Assembly: GCA_938091115.1 (NCBI GenBank)
Contig: CALKNI010000147.1
Coordinates: 1-64,000, forward strand
Reading direction: 5' to 3'
DNA: 64,000 nucleotides
Source of the DNA: an uncultured Pirellulaceae bacterium
GTDB lineage: Bacteria > Planctomycetota > Planctomycetia > Pirellulales > Pirellulaceae
The notes below the pieces were generated by a model. The model saw only the letters and a program-made list of their open reading frames with translations. It was not told the origin of the DNA and did no database searches. How positions within the stretch are numbered: the stretch's first letter is position 1; each line of letters starts with the position of its first letter. Shown piece by piece: positions 27,599-38,076 of the stretch. The position numbers and the translations under genes were made by a program.

Positions 27599-28555
27599 AT
27601 GCAAATTCTAATATTTGAATGGTTGACGGGAGGTGGGCTCTGGATAGATGGGGTTTCCCTCCATTGCGGGGCTGCCATTCGGTTACAGGGGAAGCGAATG
27701 TTGCAGGCAATTGCTCATGATTTCCTTATTGCAGGGGTCGAAGTGGTTTTGCCGATTGATGAACGGGTGGTCGTTGATTTCCCAGAGACAGACGGGCTAA
27801 CGGTATTCCCGATTACTGATCGTATGGACCTCCAGACTTCGTTAGTAAGATTGGCAAAAGAAGTTGATCGAATTTTACTGATTGCTCCGGAAACAGGCGG
27901 CCGTCTTTTAAATTGTGTCCAGTGGCTAGAATCGTCTCGTGAAAAGTTTGTAAGCCCTGCTGAGGAGTTTGTCAGTATAACTTCGAGCAAGCGGGCTTCG
28001 TTTGAATTTCTAGAAGCTGAAGGATTCCATGGAGTTTCGAGGGGAATGGAATTTATTGATTTTTGGAAAGGTCCCTTGGACAATTTGGAGTTTCCGGTGG
28101 TTCTTAAGCCCACCGATGGCGTTGGGGGAGAAGGATTGCGGCTGATTAACAATTACGTAGAGCTAGAGCAATTGGAGCATCCGCGGTCTGGCGTGGGGTA
28201 CTGGTTAGAGCCGTTTTATCAGGGGTTGCCCGTAAGCGTGTCTGTGATCTGCCATGGTGATGAATTCACTTTTCTCCCTGCGACAGAGCAAGTTTTTGAT
28301 GGCGAGCCGTTCGGTGAATTTGTTGGTTCGCGGTTTCCCATCAGCAAGGATTTGGAATGCAGGGCGCGTAGGCTGGCCGAAAAAACGATTCGATTGCTGC
28401 CGCCAACACAAGGATACGTGGGGCTAGACATGGTGCTTGGCCCTCAGGCGGATCAGTTGATAGAAATCAATCCACGACTGACCATGTCCTATTTAAAGTT
28501 AAGGAATGTATGTTCCTTCAATCTGGCCATGCGGATGTTGGATACCGATGTCTAA
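27599..28555 (+). CDS. ATP-grasp ligase, MfnD (tyramine-glutamate ligase)-like
   Basis: MQILIFEWLTGGGLW, EFPVVLKPTDGVGGEGLRLI, GYVGLDMVLGPQADQLIEINPRLTMSY. Confidence 0.7.
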   Translation: MQILIFEWLTGGGLWIDGVSLHCGAAIRLQGKRMLQAIAHDFLIAGVEVVLPIDERVVVDFPETDGLTVFPITDRMDLQTSLVRLAKEVDRILLIAPETGGRLLNCVQWLESSREKFVSPAEEFVSITSSKRASFEFLEAEGFHGVSRGMEFIDFWKGPLDNLEFPVVLKPTDGVGGEGLRLINNYVELEQLEHPRSGVGYWLEPFYQGLPVSVSVICHGDEFTFLPATEQVFDGEPFGEFVGSRFPISKDLECRARRLAEKTIRLLPPTQGYVGLDMVLGPQADQLIEINPRLTMSYLKLRNVCSFNLAMRMLDTDV

Positions 28556-28619
28556 ATCGCTGTCGCAAACTTAGTTGGGGTAGGCTCTGATTATTGGCGG
28601 CAAGATTGTCGGTGTCTAA

Positions 28620-31600
28620 TTAGTTACCCGCTTTTTCAAGTGCGATTTCTTTGATGCCACGAAGGTCGAGTTTCCCAGTACCAAGAATTGGTAGTTGGTC
28701 GACTTGAATAAATCCTGAGGTCATCGGAATGAAAATATTTGGCAACCCTGCGTCTTTAAGTGACTGTTGCATCTCTTCTACTGTCTTCGCTGTCTTTGTA
28801 TAGAGAACAATTAAGCGCTCGCCCTTCTTTTCATCGGGAACGGCAGTTACTGCGACAAGCAAATGGTCGTCGGAGTCATCAGAAGGCGTCGAGTCCAGGA
28901 ATTCGGAGAGGACTTCCTCGATCTTCAGGTGGGGCACCATCTCACCGCCAATTTTCGAAAAGCGGCTCATTCGGCCGGTGATTTTGATGAAGCCGTCGTC
29001 GTCGATGATGGCAACATCACCGGTTTTGTACCATTTTCCATCGATTACTTCGGCAGTTGCTTCGGGTTTGTTGAGGTAACCCTTCATCACGCTGGGGCCG
29101 CAGATCCACAACATTCCTGGTTGATTTGGCCCCAAGACTTCACCTGAATCCAGATCAGTTACTCGAGCTGCCATGTTGGGCATTGGCCTACCGACAGTAC
29201 CTTCTTTGGCGTCAATTTGAAAATCTTTTTTGGTCTGTCGTGAGTAGGGGATATTAACGGCGGCGACGGGGGAGAGTTCGGTCGTGCCGTATCCTTCTAC
29301 TGGTCGAACGCCAAATTTGTTTTCAAACTCTTCACACAATTCAGGTGGAAGGCGTTCCGCTCCCGCAATGACCATGTTTAGCGAGCTAAATTGGTCCGGC
29401 GTACAACGTCTCATGTAAGAGCGAAGGAAGGTTGGGGTGGCGACGATGATGGTAGCCGAAAATTTCTTTGCAATTTTACCAACAATTTTAGAGTCGAGTG
29501 GATTGAAATGATAAACTCCCCGTGAGTCAGTCGTCATGGGGACCCAAAGGGTTACCGTGTAGCCCATCGAGTGGAAAAATGGCAAGACACCAATCAAGGT
29601 ATCATCCGGGACGAGCGAGCCAACACGTTCGATTCCATGAACGTTGCTCATTATATTTTTTTGAGTGAGCATCACTCCTTTAGGAACTCCAGTGGATCCT
29701 GAAGTAAACACGACGGTTAAAGTATCGTCCGGTTTGATTTGATTGAGCCCAAGGCTCGAGTCGAGAAGGGTGCCGGGCACCAGGAAGCTCTGGAATGCAC
29801 CAATGAGTTTGTCTAATCCACTGACTTTGTCTTTGAGGTCATCGAGATAAAAAATATTGCAGTCAAAGTCAAAGTTGAATTTTTCAGCAACCTTTCGAGT
29901 TGTCAAAACGGTTTTTATTTCCGCTTCTTTGACGCAATGATTAATAAGGTCATTTGAAAGCGAGTAATTTAGGTTGATCGCGACTCGTTTGTCGAGCGCC
30001 AACGCGAGATTGACTATCGCGCCACCCACGGATGGTGGAATGAGGACGCCCACATTTTCTTCTTGATTGTTGAGTACGTGTTTTTTCAACAGGCGTCTCA
30101 GGATCAACGCCCGGGTGAGCAGTTTCCCCCCAGTTTCCTCCTGATTGGTGGAATCACCAATTTTCGAGCGAAACTTGTTGCGTTTACAGGCTTTGATAAA
30201 TGCCGACGGGGCAGAGACGAATTTTCCAGCGGGATTGTCCATGGTAGTTGCGCTAAGCTCTTGAACAGATTGACGAATTGCAAACATCGTATCAGCTTTT
30301 TCGATCGGTTTGCCAATGTGGATCGAAAGCGGGCGACGAAACGAACGAGGCCACTTTTTTATACTCTTTCCCTGAGAGAAACTAAATATGCTTCCCCAGA
30401 GCTGATCAAAGTAAACGGGAATGACAGGGATTTTGTTTTCTTTTAAGTTAATAATTTTGGTGAGTCCAGGCTTGAAATTTTTTATTTGACAATCCCGGGA
30501 GATTCCGCCTTCGGGGAATAAACCAACAACCTCTCCTTGATCGATCGTTTGTCTTGCGATTTTCAAACCATTGCGAATTGATTTTGGACCACCGGCGATC
30601 AGAATAATCCCACAAAATGCAGCCCATTTTTGAAGAGCCCAATGCGAAAAATTACCCGCCCAGGCAATAATGCGAGGGAGACGAGGGACTAAGACGAGAA
30701 GAATTGCTCCGTCGAGCCATGAGGAATGATTGGCGACAACCACGGCACCGCCTCGTTTCGGCATATTTTCAATTCCGTTGATTCGGACACGGTAAATTAT
30801 TTGGAACGCTAGGAAGAACAGGAGGCGGACAGTTTGTTTAATTAAAAAGTAGAGTGAATATGCGATTACGGGGATCGTTAAAATGCACATCACCAAAAAT
30901 ATTTGGCGGGAGTCGAGTAGCGGAAGTGGGCGGATTTGTCGCTGGACTTTGAGGATTTGACGCTGAAAGCTGGTCGCCTCCTGCTCGTTGAAGTTAGAGT
31001 TTTCCGGGCTAAATTCAGCGACATACGCTTCGAGTCTAAGTGGTTTTGAAACGGCGGTTCGGCGTTCGGCATCTTTGGCGATTAAGTGTGTCAGTGTTGC
31101 AGGGCGTAGTTTTACAGGGGTTTGGCTAACGAATTTCTCGATTCCAGAATGATCGCCAATTGGCGAGTTTTCAAAGCGAACTATGGTTTCCTCAATCTCT
31201 TGTTGCTCTGCTTTGCTCAAGCTCTCTTTTGTCAGTTTGACGGGCAATTGAGCAATCGTCCCCGGTTCGGTTGCTTGCGTGCAAAATAACATCACGCCAA
31301 AGAAAAGAAGGATGCTGCCGAAGGCTAGGCAGTTTGTAGCAGCGAGTAAGGAGCCACGTTTCTCGATGGGGCTGTTATGCTGCAGGTAAGATGCCAAGGG
31401 GACATCAAAAACACCGGCGCTAAATCCGAGACCAGCAAGAAAGATGAAAGTCATGATCTTATCGAAGTTATACGGTTCTCCATTGATGAAATCTGGAGGC
31501 GTTAACCACAACAGAAATGAAAATATTGCAACTCCTGCCGCACCAATGGGGACTAGGCCTAATTCGATTCTGCCGGCGGAAATTAATCCAGCGACGACAC

Positions 31601-32483
31601 TGCCAAATCCAATGCCTAAAACGACTGCGATTAAGAGAGGCGTTCGGTCAGATTCAATTATGCCGCCACTCTCGGTAGCAAAAACGTCGATGTTGAGTTG
31701 AGCTAAAGCGGCGACTGCCCAGAAAAAAGAAATGCCCAGAGCAATTCTAAAAAGTGTACGGTAGGAGAATAGCTGGTAAAGGTCTTTGATGGTCTCACCA
31801 ATCAACGTGATTGGGAATTTAGCTTTTGAGTTTGCAGCGGGTAGAGACCAAACCAAAAAGCTCAAGATTGTTCCAACGACGGCAATTCCAATTAGAACGC
31901 CGGCTGCTAAACCAATGTTGTCTTGTCCTCGATTGGTAATATCTGAAAGTGCCCCACCAATCGCCATGCCGATGACGGTTGCGGAGAGGGTTGCTAAATT
32001 GAAAACTCCGTTACCGGCGGCAATTGTTTTTTCATTCAATAATTCAGGGATGGTGCCAACCTTAGCCGGTGAAAAGAGTGCACTCTGGAGCCCCATCAAA
32101 AATACAGCGGCAAGCAATATCCAAAAAAAGGGGTCGATCCCGGAAGCAGGGTCAGGCTCTCCCAGTAGGCTTACTGCGATGACCCCAATGGTCATGATTG
32201 CAATTTCTGCAATCTTGCAGCCAATGATGACAGTTCGTTTCTTAAATCTGTCAGCCAGCCAACCAGCGACTGAAGCAAACAGAATATAGGGAATAATGAA
32301 AAATGAAGAGCCAATAATCAGAAGCGTTCCCTGATCTTCAGGGGCAAACTGATTTTTACCGACACCAATCACAAACCAGCGAAAAACATTGTCGTTGATC
32401 GAAGTTAGCCACTGAGTCCATAGCAGCCCTTGAAAGCTGGAAGACCAAATTCCGTGCGATGAGGGTTCGGCAGATTGACTCAT
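28620..32483 (-). CDS. LplT-like MFS transporter / PlsC acyltransferase / acyl-ACP synthetase fusion (Aas-like)
   Basis: N-terminal 12-TM MFS, VVVANHSSWLDGAILL and GLFPEGGISRD acyltransferase motifs, TVVFTSGSTGVPKGVMLTQKN and GYGTTELSP adenylation motifs. Confidence 0.92.
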   Translation of the reverse strand: MSQSAEPSSHGIWSSSFQGLLWTQWLTSINDNVFRWFVIGVGKNQFAPEDQGTLLIIGSSFFIIPYILFASVAGWLADRFKKRTVIIGCKIAEIAIMTIGVIAVSLLGEPDPASGIDPFFWILLAAVFLMGLQSALFSPAKVGTIPELLNEKTIAAGNGVFNLATLSATVIGMAIGGALSDITNRGQDNIGLAAGVLIGIAVVGTILSFLVWSLPAANSKAKFPITLIGETIKDLYQLFSYRTLFRIALGISFFWAVAALAQLNIDVFATESGGIIESDRTPLLIAVVLGIGFGSVVAGLISAGRIELGLVPIGAAGVAIFSFLLWLTPPDFINGEPYNFDKIMTFIFLAGLGFSAGVFDVPLASYLQHNSPIEKRGSLLAATNCLAFGSILLFFGVMLFCTQATEPGTIAQLPVKLTKESLSKAEQQEIEETIVRFENSPIGDHSGIEKFVSQTPVKLRPATLTHLIAKDAERRTAVSKPLRLEAYVAEFSPENSNFNEQEATSFQRQILKVQRQIRPLPLLDSRQIFLVMCILTIPVIAYSLYFLIKQTVRLLFFLAFQIIYRVRINGIENMPKRGGAVVVANHSSWLDGAILLVLVPRLPRIIAWAGNFSHWALQKWAAFCGIILIAGGPKSIRNGLKIARQTIDQGEVVGLFPEGGISRDCQIKNFKPGLTKIINLKENKIPVIPVYFDQLWGSIFSFSQGKSIKKWPRSFRRPLSIHIGKPIEKADTMFAIRQSVQELSATTMDNPAGKFVSAPSAFIKACKRNKFRSKIGDSTNQEETGGKLLTRALILRRLLKKHVLNNQEENVGVLIPPSVGGAIVNLALALDKRVAINLNYSLSNDLINHCVKEAEIKTVLTTRKVAEKFNFDFDCNIFYLDDLKDKVSGLDKLIGAFQSFLVPGTLLDSSLGLNQIKPDDTLTVVFTSGSTGVPKGVMLTQKNIMSNVHGIERVGSLVPDDTLIGVLPFFHSMGYTVTLWVPMTTDSRGVYHFNPLDSKIVGKIAKKFSATIIVATPTFLRSYMRRCTPDQFSSLNMVIAGAERLPPELCEEFENKFGVRPVEGYGTTELSPVAAVNIPYSRQTKKDFQIDAKEGTVGRPMPNMAARVTDLDSGEVLGPNQPGMLWICGPSVMKGYLNKPEATAEVIDGKWYKTGDVAIIDDDGFIKITGRMSRFSKIGGEMVPHLKIEEVLSEFLDSTPSDDSDDHLLVAVTAVPDEKKGERLIVLYTKTAKTVEEMQQSLKDAGLPNIFIPMTSGFIQVDQLPILGTGKLDLRGIKEIALEKAGN

Positions 32484-32879
32484 GGATTTACCGGTTTTTC
32501 GTCTTAATTGTTTCCGCAATCGGTCAGGAAAAAATCCTGAACTAGTCAAATGTAAGTACTTAACAATCAATTTAAAAGATGGTTTTGCGGCTTGATACCG
32601 GAATCGTTGGAAATGTTGAACCAATCCTTAGATGTGGGATAACTCATGTTTTCTTCCAAAGTTCGCAGACGCGGCAGCGGTTGTTTTCAATAGAACCCAA
32701 AAAAACGGAACCAATTCTTTTCAGCGTCGATATTTGTGAATCCCTAGTTCAAGAAGAAAACGTTAGAAAAACGATAGGATAACAAGGTTTAATTGCTTTT
32801 GTTGGACACAGCGTTTGTCCATGAAACGGTATTTCATGGGGATAGATGTTGGCGAAGCGCAATTCGATTCCAACTTTGA

Positions 32880-33233
32880 ATGGAAAAAATAATGCGACGT
32901 ACTTCAATCATGACGTTAGGGCTAGTACTGATATTCATTGGAATTCAGTTGAACTTGGTTGATACCTACGTTTTGACTCCCCGATTTTCAAATCTTCTCG
33001 CGGATCATGCGACGGAAGAGCGAGAAGTGGCATCGGTAAGTCTAGAACCGGAAGTCCGTTCTAGTAACTATTATCGAGCTTCCTATCCGAATAATAATCG
33101 CACCGCTACAAAGCCTGCAAAATCCGGCTTGGGCGTTCAAAAAAAGATTACCACGCCAACGTGGCTTTGTTGGCCCATTTTATTTTTAGGAACGGTTGTG
33201 TTTCTGAATGGATTTTCGATTAGAAGAGAATAA
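32880..33233 (+). CDS. Small two-TM hypothetical protein
   Basis: 117 aa with N- and C-terminal hydrophobic segments; no family recognised. Confidence 0.5.
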   Translation: MEKIMRRTSIMTLGLVLIFIGIQLNLVDTYVLTPRFSNLLADHATEEREVASVSLEPEVRSSNYYRASYPNNNRTATKPAKSGLGVQKKITTPTWLCWPILFLGTVVFLNGFSIRRE

Positions 33234-33607
33234 TCGTTTTAAAATTCATTAAGAGTAAACCAGGCTTTGACTACCGCGTTGGCTGGTTTGGATTAGCTTG
33301 AGATTGGATAGGCGGGCCGGCAGATTGGAAACAAAAACACTAGTTTGATGCGTAGACGGATGAGATTCTGGTCGATCATTCGGGGACGTATCAGCTAGTG
33401 TTTTTTATTTTAAAACTGAAGCAGAAGTTGCTTTTGAGGAAATAATGCTGATTCTTTCTGGCTAAATTTAGCTAGAAAGTTTCGCAGGGTTACGGGTAAG
33501 ATTACCCCAAAATGGTGCTGATTTGTTTTTGACGCGTTAGATTGGCAAGGTATGATGAAATAACCAAACCGACTGTGTTTTTTGTTGTTTTTGCTTTTTG
33601 AGAACAT

Positions 33608-33964
33608 GTGATGTCAGAATTTGAATGCATTACCACAGAAGCTCTCGAAGGCGCGACGATTGTCAAGTTCGTCGATCAGCGAGTGATGAATCCTGCTCGG
33701 ATTGAAGCCCTAGGCGGAGAGTTGCTCTCACTGTTGGACGGGACGCATGCGACGGGAATTGTCTTGAATTTTGACGGTGTGAGTTTTTTTTCCAGTGCTG
33801 CGATCAACAAATTGATCAAGCTGGAGAGTGAGAGTAAAAAAAATGGACTGCAATTAAGATTGAGTAATTTGCGTCCTGAGGTGCGAGATTTGTTTAGCTA
33901 CACAAACCTCGATTCATTGTTTCAAATAAAAGATAATCAATTCGATGCAATTGAGTCACTTTAG
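33608..33964 (+). CDS. STAS-domain anti-sigma factor antagonist
   Basis: LLSLLDGTHATGIVLNFDGVSFFSSAAINKLIKLESESKKNGLQLRLSNL. Confidence 0.88.
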   Translation: MMSEFECITTEALEGATIVKFVDQRVMNPARIEALGGELLSLLDGTHATGIVLNFDGVSFFSSAAINKLIKLESESKKNGLQLRLSNLRPEVRDLFSYTNLDSLFQIKDNQFDAIESL

Positions 33965-34036
33965 ATTGAGTGGCCATTGGGTGTGGGCCTGAGAGCTCAG
34001 ACGAGTTTTTGAATAGATTGAAGATTCAGGTTAATC

Positions 34037-34468
34037 ATGGAAAGTACAACTCAGCATTGGCGGTACGATGATCACATTCCAAGTGAGCCGGATTGCTGCG
34101 CAACGATAGTTGGTATGGTTCTTGAGCAGTTGGAGAAAAATGGTTGGGGTAACAAAGATACCTTCGGTATTCATATGGCCATGGAAGAGGCGGTAATGAA
34201 TGCAATCGACCACGGAAATAACCGAAGTCCTGACAAGACGGTCCACCTGGTGATTGAGATTTGCGGGAATCGATTTTATTCGAAAATTACTGATCAGGGC
34301 GAAGGTTTTGATCCGTCAGCAGTCCCCGATCCAACCGACGAGGAGAATCTTGAAAAGGATTGCGGCCGCGGCGTGATGCTCATTCGAAATTTTGTTGATG
34401 TTGTGCTTTACAATGACAAAGGTAATTCACTTGAGTTGACAAAGCAGAACTCAGAGGCCGAGGCGTAA
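34037..34468 (+). CDS. Anti-sigma regulatory factor (RsbW-like HATPase)
   Basis: MAMEEAVMNAIDHGNN, ITDQGEGFDPSAVPDPTDEENLEKDCGRGVMLIRNFVD. Confidence 0.92.
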   Translation: MESTTQHWRYDDHIPSEPDCCATIVGMVLEQLEKNGWGNKDTFGIHMAMEEAVMNAIDHGNNRSPDKTVHLVIEICGNRFYSKITDQGEGFDPSAVPDPTDEENLEKDCGRGVMLIRNFVDVVLYNDKGNSLELTKQNSEAEA

Positions 34469-34536
34469 CAATCATCGCGTCAGTTGATGCGTGAATGCCG
34501 TCACAAGCAAGTTTCAAGTTGTTTTCCGGATAAAAT

Positions 34537-36123
34537 TTAGTTGCTGCTGGTTGAAAAGATCGACGCGGGTAGGTTTTCCGAGTTAACTAAATTTGCACCC
34601 GCTGGATTCGCGGCCCAAGCGTATCGTACTGCTGTCGGTTTCGACACTTCTTTACAACTCACAACGATTGTATTGTTGTTTATTTTTGCATCGGCCCAAT
34701 GCCAGGTTTGATTGTCTCCAGTGATCTCAAAACGTTGGAGGGGCTTTCCATCGCTGGTTTTTAATCCGGCTCCAGTGTGAGTAAATTCGATGATCATCTT
34801 TTCCGCTTCTACCCGGGAAGCCTTGTAAAGTGGGCCGCTAACCGTAACTGGTTTCTGGTAATCGTTGTTTAGCGCCCAGCGAGCTAGTCTTAAGCCAACG
34901 GTCTTTTTGTTTTTCGGATGAATGTCCTTAGCATCTCCAACATCGTTGATGGTCGCCATGCCAGTGCCAGCGAGTGCCAGGGTTTTTCTTTGCTGATTCT
35001 GGACGGTTGCCCAATCACTTTGCTGCCCGGGATCGGTTGTGACTGATTTGAAATTTGCCAATTGGGCGAAATAAAACGGGAATTCATCGTCCCAGCGTTC
35101 TCGCCAATCTTGAATCATCAGGGTAAACATTTCCTGATAGATTCCAGCTAACCCTGCCTTTGCGTTCGCTTCCCCTTGATACCAAATCGCTCCCCTCATA
35201 GTGTAGCCAACGAAGGGATGGATCATGCCATTGTAAAGGACCGTTGGATTTCGCTCGTTCTCATAGGTTGGTTTTTCGCTTTGGGGGCGTCTAGGAAGGC
35301 GAGCTCTTTCGGAAGCTGGTTTGTTCTTGTTTTGGGTGCGTATATTAGCGGCTTTCTTTTCCCAATTGGCCATCGCTGCGTCATACTTTTTCTTTGCCGT
35401 TTCGGGGTCAAACGATTTAGCCGCGCGGTCAAGTTCTGCGATCATCTTTTTTCCATGCGAGTTAGAGAGCATCGCTTCCCTGCTCGTATAGCATTCAGAC
35501 CTTTTTCCGCCCCAACAGGATTGGATAATACCGACAGGTATCCCTGTTTCTTGATGAATCTTTTTGGCAAAGTAATAGGCAACCGCCGAAAAATTTCCTG
35601 ATGTTTCGGGAGATGAAAGGTTCCAAGTTCCTTCGATATTGTTTTGGGGTTGGGCAGCCGGGGTGTTGGTGGCGAGGAAAAATCGAATTGTCGAGTTTTT
35701 GGATTTTGGTAAATCGGCTTTGGCATCAAGGGAGTTTTGTAGCTTAAATGCCATGTTGGATTGCCCGCTCGCAAACCAAACTTCACCGATGAGAATGTTT
35801 TTAATTTCAACTCTATCATCGCCATTTTCAATCACCATGTTCATGCCCTTTCGACTGGCCTTCATCGCGGGCAGCGTGATTTTCCAATTTCCTTCATCGG
35901 TGGATTTTGTTGAAACCGTATTTCCGTTGAATGCGATGTCGACCTGTGTATTGGCGTCCGCCCACCCCCATATGGACACGGGTTTGCCTCGTTGAAGCAC
36001 CATTTGATTACTGAAGAATGATGGTAATTTCAAATCTGCCAGTAGTTGAGTACTTGGCAAAGTGAACCAAATTAAAGTGGCGATGATGGTGAAAAAATGG
36101 TGTGGTCGCATGGATAGCCTCAA
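34537..36123 (-). CDS. Sialate O-acetylesterase-like SGNH hydrolase
   Basis: LPSFFSNQMVLQRGKPVSIWGWAD, VWFASGQSNMAF, GAIWYQGEANA. Confidence 0.9.
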   Translation of the reverse strand: MRLSMRPHHFFTIIATLIWFTLPSTQLLADLKLPSFFSNQMVLQRGKPVSIWGWADANTQVDIAFNGNTVSTKSTDEGNWKITLPAMKASRKGMNMVIENGDDRVEIKNILIGEVWFASGQSNMAFKLQNSLDAKADLPKSKNSTIRFFLATNTPAAQPQNNIEGTWNLSSPETSGNFSAVAYYFAKKIHQETGIPVGIIQSCWGGKRSECYTSREAMLSNSHGKKMIAELDRAAKSFDPETAKKKYDAAMANWEKKAANIRTQNKNKPASERARLPRRPQSEKPTYENERNPTVLYNGMIHPFVGYTMRGAIWYQGEANAKAGLAGIYQEMFTLMIQDWRERWDDEFPFYFAQLANFKSVTTDPGQQSDWATVQNQQRKTLALAGTGMATINDVGDAKDIHPKNKKTVGLRLARWALNNDYQKPVTVSGPLYKASRVEAEKMIIEFTHTGAGLKTSDGKPLQRFEITGDNQTWHWADAKINNNTIVVSCKEVSKPTAVRYAWAANPAGANLVNSENLPASIFSTSSN

Positions 36124-36153
36124 TCGGAGATTAGTGATCCTGTTATTTTGGCG

Positions 36154-36927
36154 TTAATTGTCATCAATTTCAAGCAAAACAGGGCAGTGGTCCGAATAGT
36201 ATATGTTTTTTAAGTGGGAAACGTTTTGAATTGACGATTGAAGAGGGGCGTTGACGAATTGGTAATCAATTCGCCAAGCACCTCGGTCGGTTCTGGTTGG
36301 ATTAGTGGGGGGCCACCAGGTATAGCTTCGTCCTTCAGGTATTTGATTTCGGAATGAATCGATAAAGCCATCTTCCAGCCACTGTTGAAGCCATCGACGT
36401 TCGTCTGCTCGAAAGCCGGAAGGGTTCGCAGTCGCTTGATCCGGGGGGACATCCAGAAGCGTACGCGCGATGTTGAAGTCTCCAACCACGATAACGCGAG
36501 GTTGTTCCTCTCTTATTTTAGTTAACCACTTGGAGAAGTCTTTTAGGAAATCTAATTTGAAATCGTGGCGAATTTGACTTGCAGATCCATTGGGAATATA
36601 GCAATTAATTACTGTCAAGTTTTCAAAATCAGTGCGAAGGATTCGGCCTTCAGCGTCATATTTTTCGAGACCCATTCCGCACTCGATGTGGCGAGGTTTT
36701 ATTCTGGAAAACGTGGCAACACCACTGTAGCCTTTTCGCTTAGCTGAATGCCAACAGTGATGGTAGCCAATGCTGTTGAGCAATAAGACCGGGACACTGC
36801 CGGAGTGAGCTTTGGTTTCTTGTAAGCAAATCACATCGTAGTCGTGGTCTTCAATCCAATCGAATAGCCCTTTTTTGATCGCCGAGCGAATGCCGTTGAT
36901 GTTGTACGTAATGATCTTCATGTTCAA
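36154..36927 (-). CDS. xth: Exodeoxyribonuclease III
   Basis: MKIITYNINGIRSAIKKGLFDWI, DVICLQETKA, VVGDFNIA, WRIDYQFVN, YYSDHCPVLLEI. Confidence 0.95.
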   Translation of the reverse strand: MNMKIITYNINGIRSAIKKGLFDWIEDHDYDVICLQETKAHSGSVPVLLLNSIGYHHCWHSAKRKGYSGVATFSRIKPRHIECGMGLEKYDAEGRILRTDFENLTVINCYIPNGSASQIRHDFKLDFLKDFSKWLTKIREEQPRVIVVGDFNIARTLLDVPPDQATANPSGFRADERRWLQQWLEDGFIDSFRNQIPEGRSYTWWPPTNPTRTDRGAWRIDYQFVNAPLQSSIQNVSHLKNIYYSDHCPVLLEIDDN

Positions 36928-36948
36928 AACAGGTGAGGGGAGATGTAT

Positions 36949-38076
36949 TTAGCGACGAACCACGGAGGTGCCTGAGACACGTTGGATTAATGACCGCATT
37001 TCGAGAATGCTAATAGTTGACATGACTCTCGCTGCAGGGACGTTCGTTTTTTCTATGATTGCGTCGATCAAAGTCGGAGTCGATTCAATCGTGTTTAGAA
37101 TGTCTCGTTCCTGCTCAGTCAGTTTAAGTTCAGCGGGATTGCGGATTTCTCCTGCTTGTTGGGTTTGAATGGGGGTAGCGAGAGGCCCAAGTTCATCGAG
37201 CACATCGTCGACAGAATTTACCAGTTTTGCCCCATCTTGAATTAACTTGTGACATCCTTGGGACATGCGGTTGTCGATTTGTCCGGGGACGGCAAAGACT
37301 TCCCTCCCCTGCTCCATTGCCAGTCTTGCTGAAATTAAAGCGCCGCTTCTTCGCGCGGCCTCAACAACGACAACTCCTAAACTCAACCCGGAAACGATTC
37401 GGTTGCGTCTTGGAAAAGAGCCACTGCGAGGCGGGGTGTCTGGCGGTGATTCCGAAATGACAGCGCCGCTGTGGGTGATTTCATTGGCGAGCGCAGTATG
37501 GTCGGTTGGATACAGTTTCAGATGACCGCCACCAAGGACGGCGATTGTTCTTCCTCCCGCTTCAAGCGTTGCTTGGTGAGCGGTCGCATCGATCCCTCTT
37601 GCTAATCCGGAGATGATCGTGATACCGGCCATTGATAACCCTCTAGCCAGTTGAGATGCAATTTTGATTCCATATCTCGTTGCATGGCGGGAGCCGACAA
37701 TGGCGATGCTTAGGTTGTCTTCCGGAACCAACCTGCCGCGAGAATAAAGAACGGAGGGAGGGTCGTAAATTTCTGAAAGGCGTTCAGGATAAGCACTTTC
37801 GAAACGTTCGATTACATCAATCTTGTGTGTCTGACATGTCTTAATGATTGAATCTACCGGTGCTAAATCGCGAGGATTTAAGATCGCGTCGACTAGTTTT
37901 GGCCCGATTCCTGGAAGCCGTTTAAGTTCAGCGGCGGTTGCTTTGAAAACGTTGGGAGCGGAGCCAAAATGTTGAACTAATTCTGAATAGACGACTGGGC
38001 CTACGCCGGAGATGCGAGTCAGGCGGAGCGCTGCATAGACGCTGTTCTGGTGGGAAGAGAGGGCGTTGTTTTCGAT
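36949..38076 (-). CDS. dprA: DNA-processing protein DprA with N-terminal HhH domain; likely non-canonical AUC start
   Basis: GSRHATRYGIKIASQLARGLSMAGITIISGLARGIDATAHQATLEAGGRTIAVLGGG; frame open upstream to a stop at 38098-38100, encoding LRLTRISGVGPVVYSELVQHFGSAPNVFKATAAELKRLPGIGPKLVDAIL; no ATG/GTG/TTG upstream of TTG 37731; GAGGAG-N6-ATC at 38074-38076. Confidence 0.88.
   Translation of the reverse strand: MENNALSSHQNSVYAALRLTRISGVGPVVYSELVQHFGSAPNVFKATAAELKRLPGIGPKLVDAILNPRDLAPVDSIIKTCQTHKIDVIERFESAYPERLSEIYDPPSVLYSRGRLVPEDNLSIAIVGSRHATRYGIKIASQLARGLSMAGITIISGLARGIDATAHQATLEAGGRTIAVLGGGHLKLYPTDHTALANEITHSGAVISESPPDTPPRSGSFPRRNRIVSGLSLGVVVVEAARRSGALISARLAMEQGREVFAVPGQIDNRMSQGCHKLIQDGAKLVNSVDDVLDELGPLATPIQTQQAGEIRNPAELKLTEQERDILNTIESTPTLIDAIIEKTNVPAARVMSTISILEMRSLIQRVSGTSVVRR

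Noticed and set aside
31444-32289. Plus-strand ORFs of 85 and 167 aa opposite the MFS domain of the Aas fusion
   Set aside because: Antisense to the transporter coding region; Pro/Thr/Ser-rich shadow translation.
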